Counted from the first letter of the stretch, positions 28,866 through 41,097 are shown. The stretch: DNA of 64,000 bases from Mesostigma viride (GCA_009746045.1 RPFO01000389.1:818440-882439), one strand, 5' to 3'. Made by a program: numbers and translations. The notes: generated by a model not told the origin, from the letters alone.

Positions 28866-29033
28866 GTTCCTCCCGTTAGGCGTTTCCATTGGTCTTATCG
28901 TAGTATAGAGCTTTGACATGGCTCTGTATATAGGTTTATAGCTGGGCGTTTGCTTTGGTTTGAGTGATTTCACTCTGCTGTAAGTAATTATATTTTTTAT
29001 ATATATAGACGTATTAATGGAGGTAGATCCCAA
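28866..29033 (+). other. Spacer after LINE-B
   Basis: AT-rich with a (ta)n stretch near 28990-29008. Likely LINE-B 3' UTR. Confidence 0.35.
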
Positions 29034-29315
29034 TACCTATACTATGCAGTAGCACACGACGGGGCCACAGGCCAACCAGGCATTTTCTATAGTTGGGCTG
29101 CGTGTAGCAATCATATTAAGGATAAAGTCTTACTCCCAGCGTCGTTAGCTAAATGGCAGGGATTTAATACATTAGCTGAGGCAGATCAGTTTATTAGGGA
29201 TAATATGCCCCTCCCAGAAGGGCTGCACCAGACTAGGCGTGGCACCCAGTTACCTGCACAGGATGTGTTGCGTGCACTGGAGCAGCTTCACCTGGGCCCA
29301 GTCGCTAGGGCATAA
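29034..29315 (+). pseudogene. RNase H1-type hybrid-binding domain fragment
   Basis: In-frame sequence without a clear ATG: YYAVAHDGATGQPGIFYSWA, then CSNHIKDK and WQGFNTLAEADQFI. The pattern Y-A-V-x-x-G...G-I-x-x-S-W...F-x-T-x-x-E-A matches the small N-terminal RNA/DNA hybrid-binding domain of eukaryotic RNase H1 (also called Cauli_VI in domain databases). About 35 further residues end at TAA 29313-29315. No RNase H catalytic domain follows; Copia-2 is inserted 99 bp downstream. It may be part of a retroelement Gag/Pol or a captured host fragment. Confidence 0.5.
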
Positions 29316-29414
29316 GCACTACTACCGCTACTAGATACTAGTATAGAGTGAGACTGCCAATAGCTTAGATACAATAGTTAGTAGATAATATTAGTACCAT
29401 TAATTAATTAGTAC

Positions 29415-30079
29415 AGTTAGCATATTGGGACGCCAATGTGCTAGTTGGATGCAGGATGAGGAGACCTTTCTAACGCCGTGCTGACCGCCTGAAACAGACA
29501 AGGGACGTGAGAGTTATCAGGTCCCGAAGTACTGCCGACCGGCGGCGGCGGCAGTGCACACCGAGGTCGCCGTGGACAGGACACGTGGCAGGCAGGGCCT
29601 GCACAGGCTTAGCCTGGACCATCACGTGACTAAGGTCCACGGAGGCTGAGGACGCAACGGTCCTGTGGCTAAGTAGAGACCAGTAGGCCAGTCGCGGGCT
29701 CTGCAAGGATACGCATCCGTGCAGAGCTGTGACAGGAACTGGTGATACCTAGTCACGGGATGTCAGAGGTCCTTAACGCTGCCTGCAGCAAGGATGCAAG
29801 GTAGCGGTAAGCTGAGCTCTGGCAAGGTAGCGGTGCACTGTGCGAGGCCGACGGGAGATGCCTTAGGGCACCATGGAAATGAGGTAACATAAAGCTATGG
29901 CCTAAGGCAGGTCAAGGCAGTTCTTTGCCGACGCACCGTGGTTGTCACTTGGAGTGAGCAAGCCAGCGAGAGCGTTACCTGGGGCGAGGAGCAAAGGTTG
30001 CAAGCTACGCGACCTAGGTCCTAACAGTTGCGACAAGGACCAGGAGCTCACAGCAGCTGCCTGGCCGGCGTCGCTAAAT
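29415..30079 (+). repeat. Copia-2 5' LTR
   Basis: 665 bp, non-canonical AGTT start. It is followed directly by cgtatta, which also follows the LTR of Copia-3 on the minus strand (63923 downwards), so this may be a shared primer-binding site. The open frames inside the LTR are non-coding. Confidence 0.92.
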
Positions 30080-30963
30080 CGTATTATTGTTCCGGGTTTT
30101 TGAGAAGAGCTCCGGGAGCAGTGGTTTCTGCTCTGCGACAGGCACGAGAAGCAATGACGCCAGGCGAGCTAGGCTGCAGGCGGTTATTTTCCTCGGTGCT
30201 CGGCAGGGCGGAGACAGTGTTATAATATGATGTCGAGACGGCCTGATTGACGGGTTTGGTGGTCTTGCTACGTGCTCGGGACTTTCTTGGGCGAAGTTGC
30301 TGTGATGTCGCTAGGTGGCGCCAGGTGTTTGCTTGCGTCGTGGCTAGTTAAAGCTATGGCGAAGGGGCTTTGGTGACGCTAGCGGTAGTGAAAGCGGCAA
30401 GCGAGACAACCCGTGCGTTTCGGCAGCCAGATCTGTCCAGTCGGCGAGGAATTGAGCTTTGCCTGGACTGGTGTGGGTTTGAGGATTTATAGTCTGTGCC
30501 CTCGTTGCTTGGCAGCATTTCCGGATGAGCGTTTTGGTCGGCATATTCGTCAGAGCCAGGAGCAGCCTGTCGTTTTCCCTGCCACGCTTGAGGTGGTAGA
30601 GGTCTGCAAGGGCTGGACGTCAAGGACGTGTATTGCGGCTTGTAGAACGACTGAGACCGGAAAGAGCAACTGCAGCTGTCAGAGTGGCAGCAAGCGACTG
30701 GTAGCGGCATCGTCACGGCAGTGGTCTACAAAGAGAGCGGTGGACATTGTGGCGAAGCTTGAGACCTGTGCGGGGAAATCATGCAGGGTGCGTGGTTTGG
30801 TATGAGCTCCTTCTGAGGCTTTGTCAACTGTCGAGCGCCTGGAAGAAAGGCGACCAGTAAGCCGGTGTTGGGGCTAGTTCCTCTGCTTGCAGGATCAGTT
30901 CGGCCTACGTCTCTTCGGTCCGGGCGTTGCTTTCATTGCTGCCACCTTGTATCTGTGTCCATA
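30080..30963 (+). other. Copia-2 leader
   Basis: About 880 bp between the LTR and the Gag ATG. No domain seen. The corresponding region of Copia-3 carries a protein-like frame that is not evident here. Confidence 0.5.
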
Positions 30964-32187
30964 ATGCTTAAGGGCAAGAACGGGGTCGGCGGCGGGAGCA
31001 AGGCGGTTGCGACGGAGGGTGAGAGGCGGAAAGCGTCAGTGCCAGCAGTCGGCCAGCCAGAAGGGGAGACGATTCCCACGATGGAGGGCGTGGCGGGGCA
31101 AAAGACGCGGTACCGGAAGCGAAAGGAGGAAGCACGGGGGAAGGAGCGCGCAGAAGGGCCATCGGACAGCTTTGAGCTGGCTGGAGGAGGCCAAGGGGAG
31201 GGGATGCAGGCCAACGGTGGTAAGACGGCCCGTGTGGCCGAGGCAGTCGTTCCTCCTCATGTTTCTGTAGACGCTTGGGCTGGGGGTGCTGGGGCTTCTG
31301 CTGTGGGTAGTGATGCTCGCGCGTTGCCAGGAACTAGACCCCACATAAGTGCTGTAGCCGTGATGAACGGCCAGAAGCCTCTGAAGCCACCCGTGAGTCA
31401 GGAGGAGTTAGACAAGTGGTTAGAGGATATGGAGCTAGTCACCTACTCCGTAGATCCCACTGTCAATCTCGTCCAGGTGTTCCATGCTTCCTCAGTGAAT
31501 AGGGATTCTTCTGAGCGTGTGAGGGACAAAGCCAGGTCTGCAGTGAAGGATAAGCTCTCTTGGGAGCAGTTTCTCCTGGGCCTGCGTCAGGAGTTTTCTG
31601 ACAAAGTCCTCAACCTCACTAATCACTACAAGCTGGCCTATGATGCGTTTGAGATCAGGGGCTCAGTGTGGATGGTCGCAATGCAGCTAGGCTGTTTGCA
31701 GATCAGACAGATGGGTCGCTGGCTGCCTTAGAGAGGGTAGTCTTGAGCATTCGCCCATCTGCCCCTGCTTGTAAACCCATTCAGACCTCAGGTGCTTCAG
31801 CCTCCGCTAGCCAGGTGCAGGGGGATGCCCCAGGGCAGGCAGCCCAGGGAGGTCCTCATCCTAGCAGGCGTCAGAGGGCTGGGAGGCGCAGGGGGGTTGG
31901 AAACCAAGGTGGCAAGGGCCAGCAGCAAGGGGCTCAGAACAAGGGTCAGAAGCAGGCTGGTGGTCACCAAGGGGGGCAGCAGGGGGGGAGGTAGCCAAGG
32001 GCAAGGCAAGAGCCAGGGCCAAGGCAACCAGAATAAGCCAGGCAACCAGAACCAGGGGGGTCAGAGGAAGGCCCAGGCTGGGAAGGAGGATAAGTGCTTT
32101 GGCTGTGGTAAGACAGGTCACTGGCACCGTGATTGCCCTGATCTGGCCAATGCTGCAGGAGCAGGTGGTCAGTCCAGGAAGCCGTGA
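30964..32187 (+). pseudogene. gag: Copia-2 Gag, frameshifted
   Basis: From ATG 30964 (MLKGKNGVGGGSKAV) the frame gives a basic N-terminus and a capsid-like part (ELDKWLEDMELVTYSVDPT..., LSWEQFLLGLRQEFSDKVLN). It shifts near 31660 into a Gln/Gly-rich linker and again near 31980, then reaches a CCHC knuckle (CFGCGKTGHWHRDC) in the last frame, ending at 32187. Two frameshifts mean no full-length Gag from this copy. Confidence 0.75.
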
Positions 32188-33500
32188 CTTAGTGCAGTGC
32201 CCCATGTAAATAGTCAGTCACCCCAGGTGGGGCAGGTGGCACTTGTAAATATGGATGATAGGGGTGCACCTCCTGTTCAGCAGCAGGGGGTTGGGAATAC
32301 TGATGGGTTTGTTCTTCCACATGATTGCAATGTCGCTGCTGCAGCAGTGCAATTCCCTGGGCCTGTGGCAGGTACAGGGTCTTCAGTGAGTGTTGGCTCT
32401 GGGAGTCAAGCAGCTCAGCTGGAAAGTCCTGCTGGCGCCGAGGGAACCACTGTTGGCTCTGGGAGTCAAGCTGTGGAGGTCCCTGGTTCCAAGGAGCAGG
32501 AGGTGGGTCGTGCGGTCCCGCGCACACAGCCAAGTCCTAGTTCCTCCTTATGCAGTGAGACTGATAGGGGGTTGAGCTATGCAGCCGCTGGGCATACTCT
32601 ATACCATGTATTTGGGCACTCTAAACAGGCAGAAATGTTTGCTTGAAAGCTAGGTAAGCAGCCTCTGTTGGAGTCCTGCACTGCAGCTGCTGAGAACTGT
32701 GTCTGTCAGGAGAATCAGATTCACCCACCACGGTCCCACGCTAGAGAGCCTGCTAGAGAGCGGGGAGATATCCAAGTAGATATACAGCACATGCGTGGTT
32801 TGTATCTGTTGGTGGGGGTGGATAGGTTCAGCCGGTATGGGCTGTTGACCATCCTGCCTGGCATGGATGAGCATCACTTGTTGTTGGGTCTCCAGTCTTT
32901 GTTGCCATGCTTTGGGGTGTACACCTTGGTGCAAGCTGACTTGCAGTTTGACTGCTTGAGAAAGCATGCTGATCAGCTTCCGTGTAAGCTGGTAGTGGTC
33001 CCTAGAGAGAGTCATGGGCAGCAGGGGCTGTAGAGAGATCTATCCGTGAGGTAAAGACAGTGGTGCTAGCAGCAAAGACTGTGCCAGTGGTAGCATCTGC
33101 TTTGGAAAAGGCAGCCTGGTGCAAGGGGATTGAGGAACAGCTTAACCACAGGGTAAACTATTACTATGATGGTGTGGCAGTCTCTCCCTTAGCAGCGCAG
33201 TTTGGGTTGTTGTCCCCAGAGGTAGTGGGTGCCTGCCTGAGAAAGGCAGATAGAGTGTTTGCTCGGCTGAGGCGCAAGGACAAGGGCTGGAAAAATGCTG
33301 AGGCCCCTTGTGGGAATGGGGGTCAGGATGTGGAAGGAGCCATCAATACCAGGCAAGCGTGGCAAGTGGCAGGATGGGCTGGTAACCCAGTTGGATGAGG
33401 CCAACCATTCTTGTCTGGTAGCCTTGGACAGGATCCTAGGCGCGTGTACAGGTTGTCCTGGGCTCACATCCGAGAGAAAAGGCCAAGTGCAATCTGGCCT
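32188..33500 (+). pseudogene. Copia-2 integrase, with stops
   Basis: The finger His pair (HTLYHVFGH) lies at the end of the frame 32197-32646. After a stop the core begins: IQVDIQHMRGLYLLVGVDRFSRY, then LVQADLQFD, then RESHGQQG followed by an in-frame stop and RSIREVK. The motif order D-D-E is clear by comparison with Copia-3. The C-terminal part (NYYYDGVAVSPLAAQFGLLSP, RRKDKGW) is followed by further shifts to about 33500. Confidence 0.78.
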
Positions 33501-33639
33501 GTAGACGGCCCTGAGCCTCCCTTGGAGGTTGAGGCTCAGGAGGAGAGCCAGGCAGTAGATGCTAACCCTCCATGCTTGGATGATGGTCTGTCCTGGATGG
33601 ACGAGGGTGAGCTGGAATCTGCTGCATCAACTGTCACAA

Positions 33640-35400
33640 GGCCAGTAGGGGGCCAGGGCTGGACCAAAGCCCAAGGGGCTCCTCATGGCGGACGTCATCC
33701 GGGCATTGATGAGCGGCAAGCGTGATCCCAAGGTATCTAAGCTCACGGGGTGGGGGTCATGCTGGGCAGCAACATTAGAGGTGGATACCAACTCGCAGGT
33801 GTCCATTCTGAGGGCTGAGGATGCTGCAGGGTTGCAGATGTCTGTAGCCGGTTGCCCAGCCGTGTCTGATTTCTCGAGGAATGTGTCCATGAAAGTTCTG
33901 GGGGAGGTGAGTGTGCCTATTCTGGGGGTGCCCACGGTGTTCTGTGTGGTAGAGGGCTATGAGGGTCCAGCCATACTGGGGCAGAATTTCTTATGCCAGC
34001 CGGGGTGACGATAACCTCTGAGGAATTGGCACTAGAAGGGCAGGGTAGTTTACCCCTCCAGAGATATCGCTACTCCCAGGGACTTAGTGTGGCTGTAAGG
34101 GCTGTGAAGGGTGTTGCAGTGGAGGGGCCTGATTCTAAGGAGCCCATTGCTAAGGACCTGCTGATCATCCCAACTACGTTTGACCCACGCCAGTTGGGGG
34201 TGCAGAGGTACCAGATCCCTGGAACGAGTCCTGTACCTTGGCGCAAGCTAGTGGAGATGATGCAAAGCCCCAAGATGGCTAAGGCATGGACTCCTGGCTT
34301 CGTTGCTTCTGGGCATGAGTGGATGATTGCCAACTGTGCAGAGCCTGTAGAGGTCCTCCCTGAGGATCACCAGCTGCTCAGATTGATGTTTGTCCTCAAG
34401 CTCAAACAGGTAGATGGTGTCGAGGTGCCACATGTCAGACCAATTGCAACCGAGTACCATGGCACTAGACAGATAGCAGATGAGGAGCTCTATACACCAG
34501 GGATGCTGCATGACACGTGGAGAATGTTGTTGTGTGTTTTCTTATCCTTCCTGGTCAAAGGCATTGCCTATGGCTCTGCTTTGATAGATTTCAAGGGGGC
34601 TTTTCTCAAGGGTGACCAGGAAGAGGCTAGGGAGACATGGCGAACAATACCACCTTTCTTTGATAAGTGTGCCTGCTGTGTTAAGTGTCCCTGCAGGAGC
34701 CCATTACCCGGCCAAGGGGTGCTACCATACGCGGTATGTTGGCATGGTTGGCTAGCATTTGTGCGCCTGACCTGCTGGTCTTGAGTCGGTTGACAGATTC
34801 CCAGCTGGTCGAGGTGGGTGTTGAGAGTGTGATGCAATCTGTGAGGATGTCTCCACCTCTCATCTTGGGTCCTTTGGATTAGTACAGGCCCTTTGACATG
34901 GTTCTCTATGTGGACAGTTCTATGGATAGTAGGAAGGTCACAGAGGTCAGGGGGCGGGCAGCAGCATTAATCACCCTGGTGCAGGAACAGTCCTCTCTGG
35001 TCTGCTGGTACAGTCGGTTGCAGAATAGGGTAACCCCAGCAGTGACATTGCTGAGTGCAGGGCAATCTGTGAGGGGCTGCACACAGCCCTTTACTTGAGG
35101 GAGCTTTTCTACCAGCTATGTAAGGTAGCTTCCTGTCGGTTGCAGATGCACACACTGGTGAAAACTGGCAGCATGGGCATGGTGCAGTTCGTGCACAGGC
35201 AGCTGGCCAGAAGCAGGGACCTTGATTATCTGTTGCTCAAGGCACTGTCCTGCTTGCTGACATTGAATATGTGGCTGGCCTGGACAACCCTGCAGATGCT
35301 CTCACCAAGCTTGAGGAGAAGGCCGTGCAGCAGTACCCTCTGCTCCGTGGGCTCATGGGCCCCATGGTGGGGTGCTAGGGAGACCAACGCCTTGCTCTGA
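33640..35400 (+). pseudogene. pol: Copia-2 protease-like domain and RT/RNase H remnants
   Basis: The protease-like part (33770-34000) shows LEVDTNSQVSIL and VEGYEGPAILGQNFL. The RT N-terminal half follows (RLMFVLKLKQVDGVEV, ELYTPGMLHDTWRMLL, IDFKGAFLKGDQEE). At about 34650-34700 the sequence jumps to GMLAWLASICAPDLLVLSR, which in Copia-1 and Copia-3 lies about 150 residues further on, so the segment with the HGDD box is deleted. The RNase H part (YVDSSMDSRKV, LARSRDLDYLLLKAL, NPADALTKL) is spread over several frames to about 35380. Confidence 0.8.
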
Positions 35401-36322
35401 GGTGGGATGTGTCCCGGTGGGCTGGGTAGCCAGAAATGGCTGACAGCAGGTTCTTCAGGGTTCGTACACCCTGCTGAACAGGGGTCAGGGTGGAGTCACT
35501 CCCCTGGCTGAGAATATCGCCTGGCCCTGTCATGGGGTTGCAGAAGGGTCTTAAGGACCTTGTAACCGGCCTTGGGTCTTCATGGAATGGACCCTGAAAG
35601 GGCAGCCCAAATGTTGGCTCTTACAGGTTGCTGTACATTTGTTTATATTCTCTGTAACCAACCTGTTGCATGCTAATAAAACCCTGGTTGTGTGACCATG
35701 TTGGACGTGGTTGCCAGGGAGCCTCATTATGGGTTATTCTCTCTATATTAATAAGTCATAATCGTGTTATCTCCATTTCATGTTTGTTTGTAATGTACAG
35801 TTCCAGGAGCTGTTCCAAACCTGGAGGATATGGGGTGGGGTTCGATTCCCCAGCTGACCACAGCCTGGCATGTGTGAATCCTGAGTTTATCCCTCAGTGA
35901 GGACATGGGCTCCCCAGCTTGGCAAGCATTAACTGGGCTCTATCCGTGTCTGTTGAATGAAAAGGAAGGGGAATGGTTGTGAGCGGGCGCCTCTGATACG
36001 GGCGCCTGTGATAACTGGAAAGGACCAGGAACTCACAATAATACGTATCATAACTTCCTCTGTCCAAGTTCAGCTGCCTGGATGTAGAGACCTCACTTTT
36101 CTCCTCAACCAGGTTCCCAAAAGAAAGGGTTGGGGGCTGACATCTGGGTCAGGGCTGGGCCTTGGAACCAATGTTGGCTCTGGACTAATCTTTGGGTAAA
36201 ACCTCAAGTTCCAAAAGAAGGGCAGCCCTGGCCTCTGGGAGAGGTCAGGAGTCTGTGGCATGAGTGAGCATGGCTGATTGGAATCTCAGGCTGGTCCAGC
36301 CTCCAAAACAAGAAAGGGTTGG
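35401..36322 (+). other. Copia-2 3' untranslated region and polypurine tract
   Basis: About 920 bp without coding signal. It ends caagaaagggttgg immediately before the 3' LTR. An AATAAA-like signal occurs near 35675. Confidence 0.65.
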
Positions 36323-36987
36323 AGTTAGCATATTGGGACGCCAATGTGCTAGTTGGATGCAGGATGAGGAGACCTTTCTAACGCCGTGCTGACCGCCTGA
36401 AACAGACAAGGGACGTGAGAGTTATCAGGTCCCGAAGTACTGCCGACCGGCGGCGGCGGCAGTGCACACCGAGGTCGCCGTGGACAGGACACGTGGCAGG
36501 CAGGGCCTGCACAGGCTTAGCCTGGACCATCACGTGACTAAGGTCCACGGAGGCTGAGGACGCAACGGTCCTGTGGCTAAGTAGAGACCAGTAGGCCAGT
36601 CGCGGGCTCTGCAAGGATACGCATCCGTGCAGAGCTGTGACAGGAACTGGTGATACCTAGTCACGGGATGTCAGAGGTCCTTAACGCTGCCTGCAGCAAG
36701 GATGCAAGGTAGCGGTAAGCTGAGCTCTGGCAAGGTAGCGGTGCACTGTGCGAGGCCGACGGGAGATGCCTTAGGGCACCATGGAAATGAGGTAACATAA
36801 AGCTATGGCCTAAGGCAGGTCAAGGCAGTTCTTTGCCGACGCACCGTGGTTGTCACTTGGAGTGAGCAAGCCAGCGAGAGCGTTACCTGGGGCGAGGAGC
36901 AAAGGTTGCAAGCTACGCGACCTAGGTCCTAACAGTCGCGACAAAGACCAGGAGCTCACAGCAGCTGCCTGGCCGGCGTCGCTAAAT
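36323..36987 (+). repeat. Copia-2 3' LTR
   Basis: 665 bp, partner of 29415-30079; differences seen only at cagtcgcgacaaag against cagttgcgacaagg. Followed by the target duplication agtac. Confidence 0.92.
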
Positions 36988-37106
36988 AGTACCATTAGAA
37001 GCATTAGTTGTGGCTGCCTCTTTTCTCTCGTGCTTGCTTGTGTTTGGGGAGGTACTGTGTATTGTGTACCTAGTACGGTGCTGGTGAGGCGGGTACGTGG
37101 GCCCAA

Positions 37107-38490
37107 ATGCCCCCTAAGAAGAAAGGTACAGTTGGCACACGGTCCCCAAAGGACCCTAGGCTGTCCCCAAAGGACGTTAGGGAAGAACAGCAGGAAGTGG
37201 CGAGCAAGTCCAGTCAGGGTTCCAGAAGATCTAGCAAGTCCAGTAGGAGCTCCCGAGGCTCCCGGCGATCCGATGCAGCCGCTAGGGTTACCGCAGAACG
37301 GCAGGCGACCCTGGAGTCGCAGCTAGAGCAAGCTGCCCTAGGGTTTGATCAGCAACCGCAGTCACCGCAGCGACAGCCTCAGTATCAGCAGTCGCCGCAG
37401 CGACAGCCTCAGTCTCAGCAGTCGCCGCAGCGACAGCCTCAGTCTCAGCAGTCGCCGTCGTCGCGACAGACGCGGCAGCAGCAGCAGACGCAGCAGCAGC
37501 AGACGCAGCAGCAGCCGCGACCGCCATTGACCCAGCATATGGGCAACTGGGACAGGGTACCTCCTACGCAGCGACCACCATCTGTGGAAGTCGTGCAGGA
37601 GGAGGATGAGGAGATAGAGGCCGCGGGTAGCTCGGTAGCTCGCCGTTTGCCCCTCCGCCTGAGTTCGTGCAGTCCTCCCAATTGGGGGCATACGCGCGTG
37701 GCCGCCCGCGCCTGACCCACCCTTGGGCAGGGCGTGGCCGCGGCGGGTCGGGGCTGGGTCCTGGAAGGGATCCCCGTCGGGTCTCCTTTGGAGCAAATGA
37801 GAGCTGGTCTAGGCCCCCGCCACAGGCGTCAGGGTCGGCTCACGTGCAGACCGATCCTGAGGAGGAGGACTGCGATCCCCCGGGTCCCTTTCCCAATGTA
37901 CCCACTTGCCTCCCAGCAAGGAGCGCGCCCACTAACGCCAACTTCAGTCGGCTGCCCCTGGACGACCCCGGTTATGAGCATCCCACATCCGTTCGCGTTC
38001 GGCGTGAGTCAGCCCCCTTTGCGTCACAGCGGGTGTCCGTTGACTACGCGCCCCGCCGAGAGTCCGGCAACCCCGATCCCGAGCGCGAGGAGGACACCTT
38101 TGTGTCCCAACGTGGGCATGACCAGACTACAGGACGGGGCTCCCAACAGGAGATGCGGGCGCGGCGTCACGAGCCCCTCACCTTTTCCAGCCCCGCGCGT
38201 ACTGCAGGAAGGGCGGCCCCTTGCGAGCTGACCCTGTCAAGGCCCCGCCTATGCCAGATATTAAGGCGGTGCCCAAGCTCCATGCGGGCATGACTCCCCG
38301 TGAGATCGACGAGTGGGCTCGTACGTGGCAACAGTTGTACACCGTATGGTGTGAGCACCATGAGTGGCAGCTGGCCACCAAGGTTCTGATCCCCTACGTG
38401 GTGGTGAAGTGTATGGACCCATCAGTGGTAGGGAAGTTAGAAAGAGCTCCCAGCGGATGTGAGCTCTTGGTCTTTCACAGCACGGCTTAG
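37107..38490 (+). pseudogene. gag: Retrotransposon Gag-like gene, frameshifted
   Basis: Starts at ATG 37107 (MPPKKKGTVGTRSPKDPRLS) with a Ser/Arg-rich N-terminus, a coiled-coil-like part and a tandem 30-33-bp repeat encoding QSPQRQPQSQ units (about 37360-37460). It then shifts frame near 37670 (Arg/Pro-rich) and again near 38220, giving a capsid-like segment (LHAGMTPREIDEWARTWQQLY, VLIPYVVVKCMDPS). No knuckle or pol follows before other debris at 38500. Copia-2 sits directly upstream, so the promoter region of this element was separated from it. Family not assigned; similarity to the other Gags is in layout only. Confidence 0.5.
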
Positions 38491-38839
38491 CCAAAGTTGC
38501 AAGGCAGCAACCTTAAATCTGTGCACCAGGCCACGACCACGGTGGGCACTTCCACGACCAATGTGGCACCCACGGTTCGTGCTTGCCAAGATAGCTGGTC
38601 ATCCCCATGACCAAGCTATATCCTCTTCGTTGTTCCTTGTTCCCATCGGCGTGACGAGGCACGTGCAGGCGTGCAAGCAAATCTCCAACGTCCACTGGCA
38701 TCAGTGCAGAGCCAGGACAAGCTGGATTTGCCTAGACTCCTGCAACCTAGGAAGTATACAGGACCTGTCACAAGCCTGCAAGTTCTAGTATCCTTGCAGC
38801 CCTGTGCCAGCTCCTGTACCCCACCAGTCACAGGCTGCT

Positions 38840-39110
38840 GCTCCTCCTGGTCTACGTGGACCACAGTCACGTGATAGACAGGCTAAGCCTGTGCAGGCAC
38901 GGCCTGCCACGTGCCCTGTCCACTATACCAGAGGACTGCACCCTAGTCAGCCACGGACGGCTAGGACCTCGGGACCTCATATCTTTCTTGTCCCTTGTCT
39001 GTTTCAGGCGGTCAGCACGGCGTTGGAATTAAGGTCTTTCCAAACTGCATCCACTTAGCATATTGATTGCCCAAAATGCTAACTCCAACCCTTTCTTCTT
39101 GTGGAGCTGG
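38840..39110 (-). repeat. Degraded inverted fragment of a Copia-2-type LTR
   Basis: Reverse complement of the beginning of the Copia-2 LTR and the few bases preceding it: gtctgtttcaggcggtcagcacggcgtt and aatgctaactccaaccctttcttcttg correspond to the 5' LTR edge and its polypurine tract. It is considerably diverged, hence an older insertion than Copia-2. Confidence 0.7.
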
Positions 39111-39219
39111 ACCAGCTTGAAACACGCCTAACCTAGCTTGTGCCCACTCAGCCACAGACCGCTTGGTCCCTTGAGGTTGATCAGACCTGTCAGGGCCCAG
39201 GTTCCTGCCCGCTCAGTTT

Positions 39220-39443
39220 CCTTGCTAACCCTTATGCTGTGCACACTGATCTTGACTGGGTGGTCCTTAAACAGGAGTCCACCTACTGGGAGTCCACCCG
39301 TCACGTGGAGGACAAGCACAACGCTGCTGATGCACTCACCCCAAACCAAAGTGCCTCAGCAGGCAGCTGATCAATATCAGCTGTTGTACCACATGATGAA
39401 CCCGTATGGCAAGCAGGCAACCCTGCTCCATCGGGGGGACGCC
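39220..39443 (+). pseudogene. Copia-4 RNase H C-terminus remnant
   Basis: The frame reads VEDKHNAADALT, then, after a one-base shift, DQYQLLYHMMNPYGKQATLL and HRGDA before a stop at 39443. It aligns with the C-termini of Copia-2 (NPADALTKLEEKAVQQYPLL) and Copia-3 (NPADALTKLVQKAAVQYKVL). This anchors the orientation of the repeat that follows. Confidence 0.65.
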
Positions 39444-40581
39444 TAGCAGGGTCCTGTTCACCAGGGCCGCCTAGGTAACCCAGTACCCCTTGGGCAGGTC
39501 CAAGGGGCAGGTTGTGCTTCCAGTAAGGGGGGTTGGTTGGAGTCTGTTTTTATGCACCTGCGTGCCCTATGCCAATAAAATCTGTTTTGATTTTTTCACA
39601 CCCATGGAATTTCGTGATGCCCACCTTCATAGGTGGGCAGGGGATGTATCTCACATTCTTTCTCCACTAGGGTTGTATGCCTTGGTGGATTGGCCTTGAG
39701 CTCAGTGGCTCAGGTGCCTCCCATAATTCAAGTGGAGGGTCAAACCTCCCTTGACAGGTGGTTACCCAGGACCCCAGTTTACTGTGGATCTCTTGGGCCA
39801 CCTGGCCTCACTGTTCAGTGGCAGTAAAGGCATGGGTGCTGTCATGTTGTCTAGTACAATGTGTTCAGCCCAGGTGCAGGATGCAATATTCCTGTCACCT
39901 GTCACCAGCACTTCAGCCACCACTGTGCAGGGCAGGGGTGGCTGGTCCACACACGTTGTGCAGGTGCAACGTGGACAGGTCCAGGATGTCATATTCCTGT
40001 CACCTGTCACTAGGACGTCAGCCACCACTGTGCAGGGCAGGGGTGGCTGGTTCTCACATGTTGTGCAGGTGCAACATGGACAGTGCAGGGTGCAATAAAC
40101 CTGCCTACTGTCACTTCTCAGGTTGCAGGTGACCTGAGCTCAGTTGACCCAGCCTGGCTGGGTGTTTTTTTTTCTGAGTGGGCGATGATGATGGAACCAT
40201 ATGGAACCTCTTAAACGGTTTACCTTGGCATTTTTTTTACAGTGGCTCTCTTGGCTGGTGATGCACTCCCTGGATAGGCAGACAGGCATAGCTATCTCCC
40301 TTGTGAGCTCGCGAGGAGGAGGAACTCCCCGGGCATGTTGAGCTAAACTTGATGCCACCAGAAGTATTGCACGAGTTCTGGGGCCCATCTTTTTCAGTCC
40401 AGATGTTGCAGTATGGGTGTCAGTTGCTCAGCACCTCAGTAGGCTTGGAGTCAGTCTCCTAGCTGGGCAGGATCAGGCTTGAAGTTGCTAGCCTTCAACC
40501 TGAAAGGAAAACATAATGGGAGTTAGATGAGATGCTTAGGCTGACACACGGATTTCCGGCCTGCGCGCCGCGTATTGCCTA
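39415..40581 (+). mobile_element. Copia-4 3' end, copy 2 (left part)
   Basis: Near-identical to 2369-3530: 3' UTR with the ~100-bp subrepeats and AATAAA signal, then the LTR start AGTTAGATGAG at 40521 after the same purine tract. The LTR is interrupted after 40581 by the TIR element and resumes at 44007. Confidence 0.85.
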
Positions 40582-41097
40582 CAGGGGTCACCCGCAGTAT
40601 CGCAACAAGAATCGCAACTACGCAACTTTCCAGGAGGACCAAAAAACACTTTTGTTGCGATTCTTGCGAGGACCGATTTGGACGAAAAGTTGCGAAACGG
40701 CAAACGCGTGGTATCGCAACTAAAGATACACCCCGACGTGAAGTATGTCACTCCTTGGCTGACCGGCGCGAAGAATCAACCGAACTGAAATGAGCGGCGT
40801 CAGAAAAATGCTATAGCCGCAGTCGCGCAACATCTAATGATGCGCACATTATGTCGGGCTGGTTTTTACTTTTTACTGCGTCTACACGCGTTAATCATCA
40901 CGGGGGTGACGATGAAAGGCAGCACTTGTTATTAGCTTCTGTATCATTGAAATTTTCGCAACCAGTAGTTTTCGTATGATGTATTTCGCGTATTTCATCA
41001 TCGTTCAGGGCCAGGAAAGTCTCGACGCCGTGATGAGATTGCCTTTCTGTCATGAGATTGCTAGCTTTCCGCTAGCCTTCTTTTTGCGGTTTCGGCA

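Larger units (their letters stand above)
29415..36987 (+). mobile_element. Copia-2 LTR retrotransposon, recent but defective
   Basis: Two 665-bp LTRs (29415-30079 and 36323-36987) start AGTTAGCATATTGG and end GTCGCTAAAT, and are flanked by agtac on both sides (29410-29414; 36988-36992). I see only two differences between them. The interior has the same order as Copia-1 and Copia-3 but is broken in many places and lacks the RT catalytic segment. Recent movement of such a copy implies help from another element. Confidence 0.92.

Noticed and set aside
29415-30079. Open frames within the Copia-2 LTRs (identical in both)
   Set aside because: Identical because the LTRs are identical; no domain, and they lie on the opposite strand.
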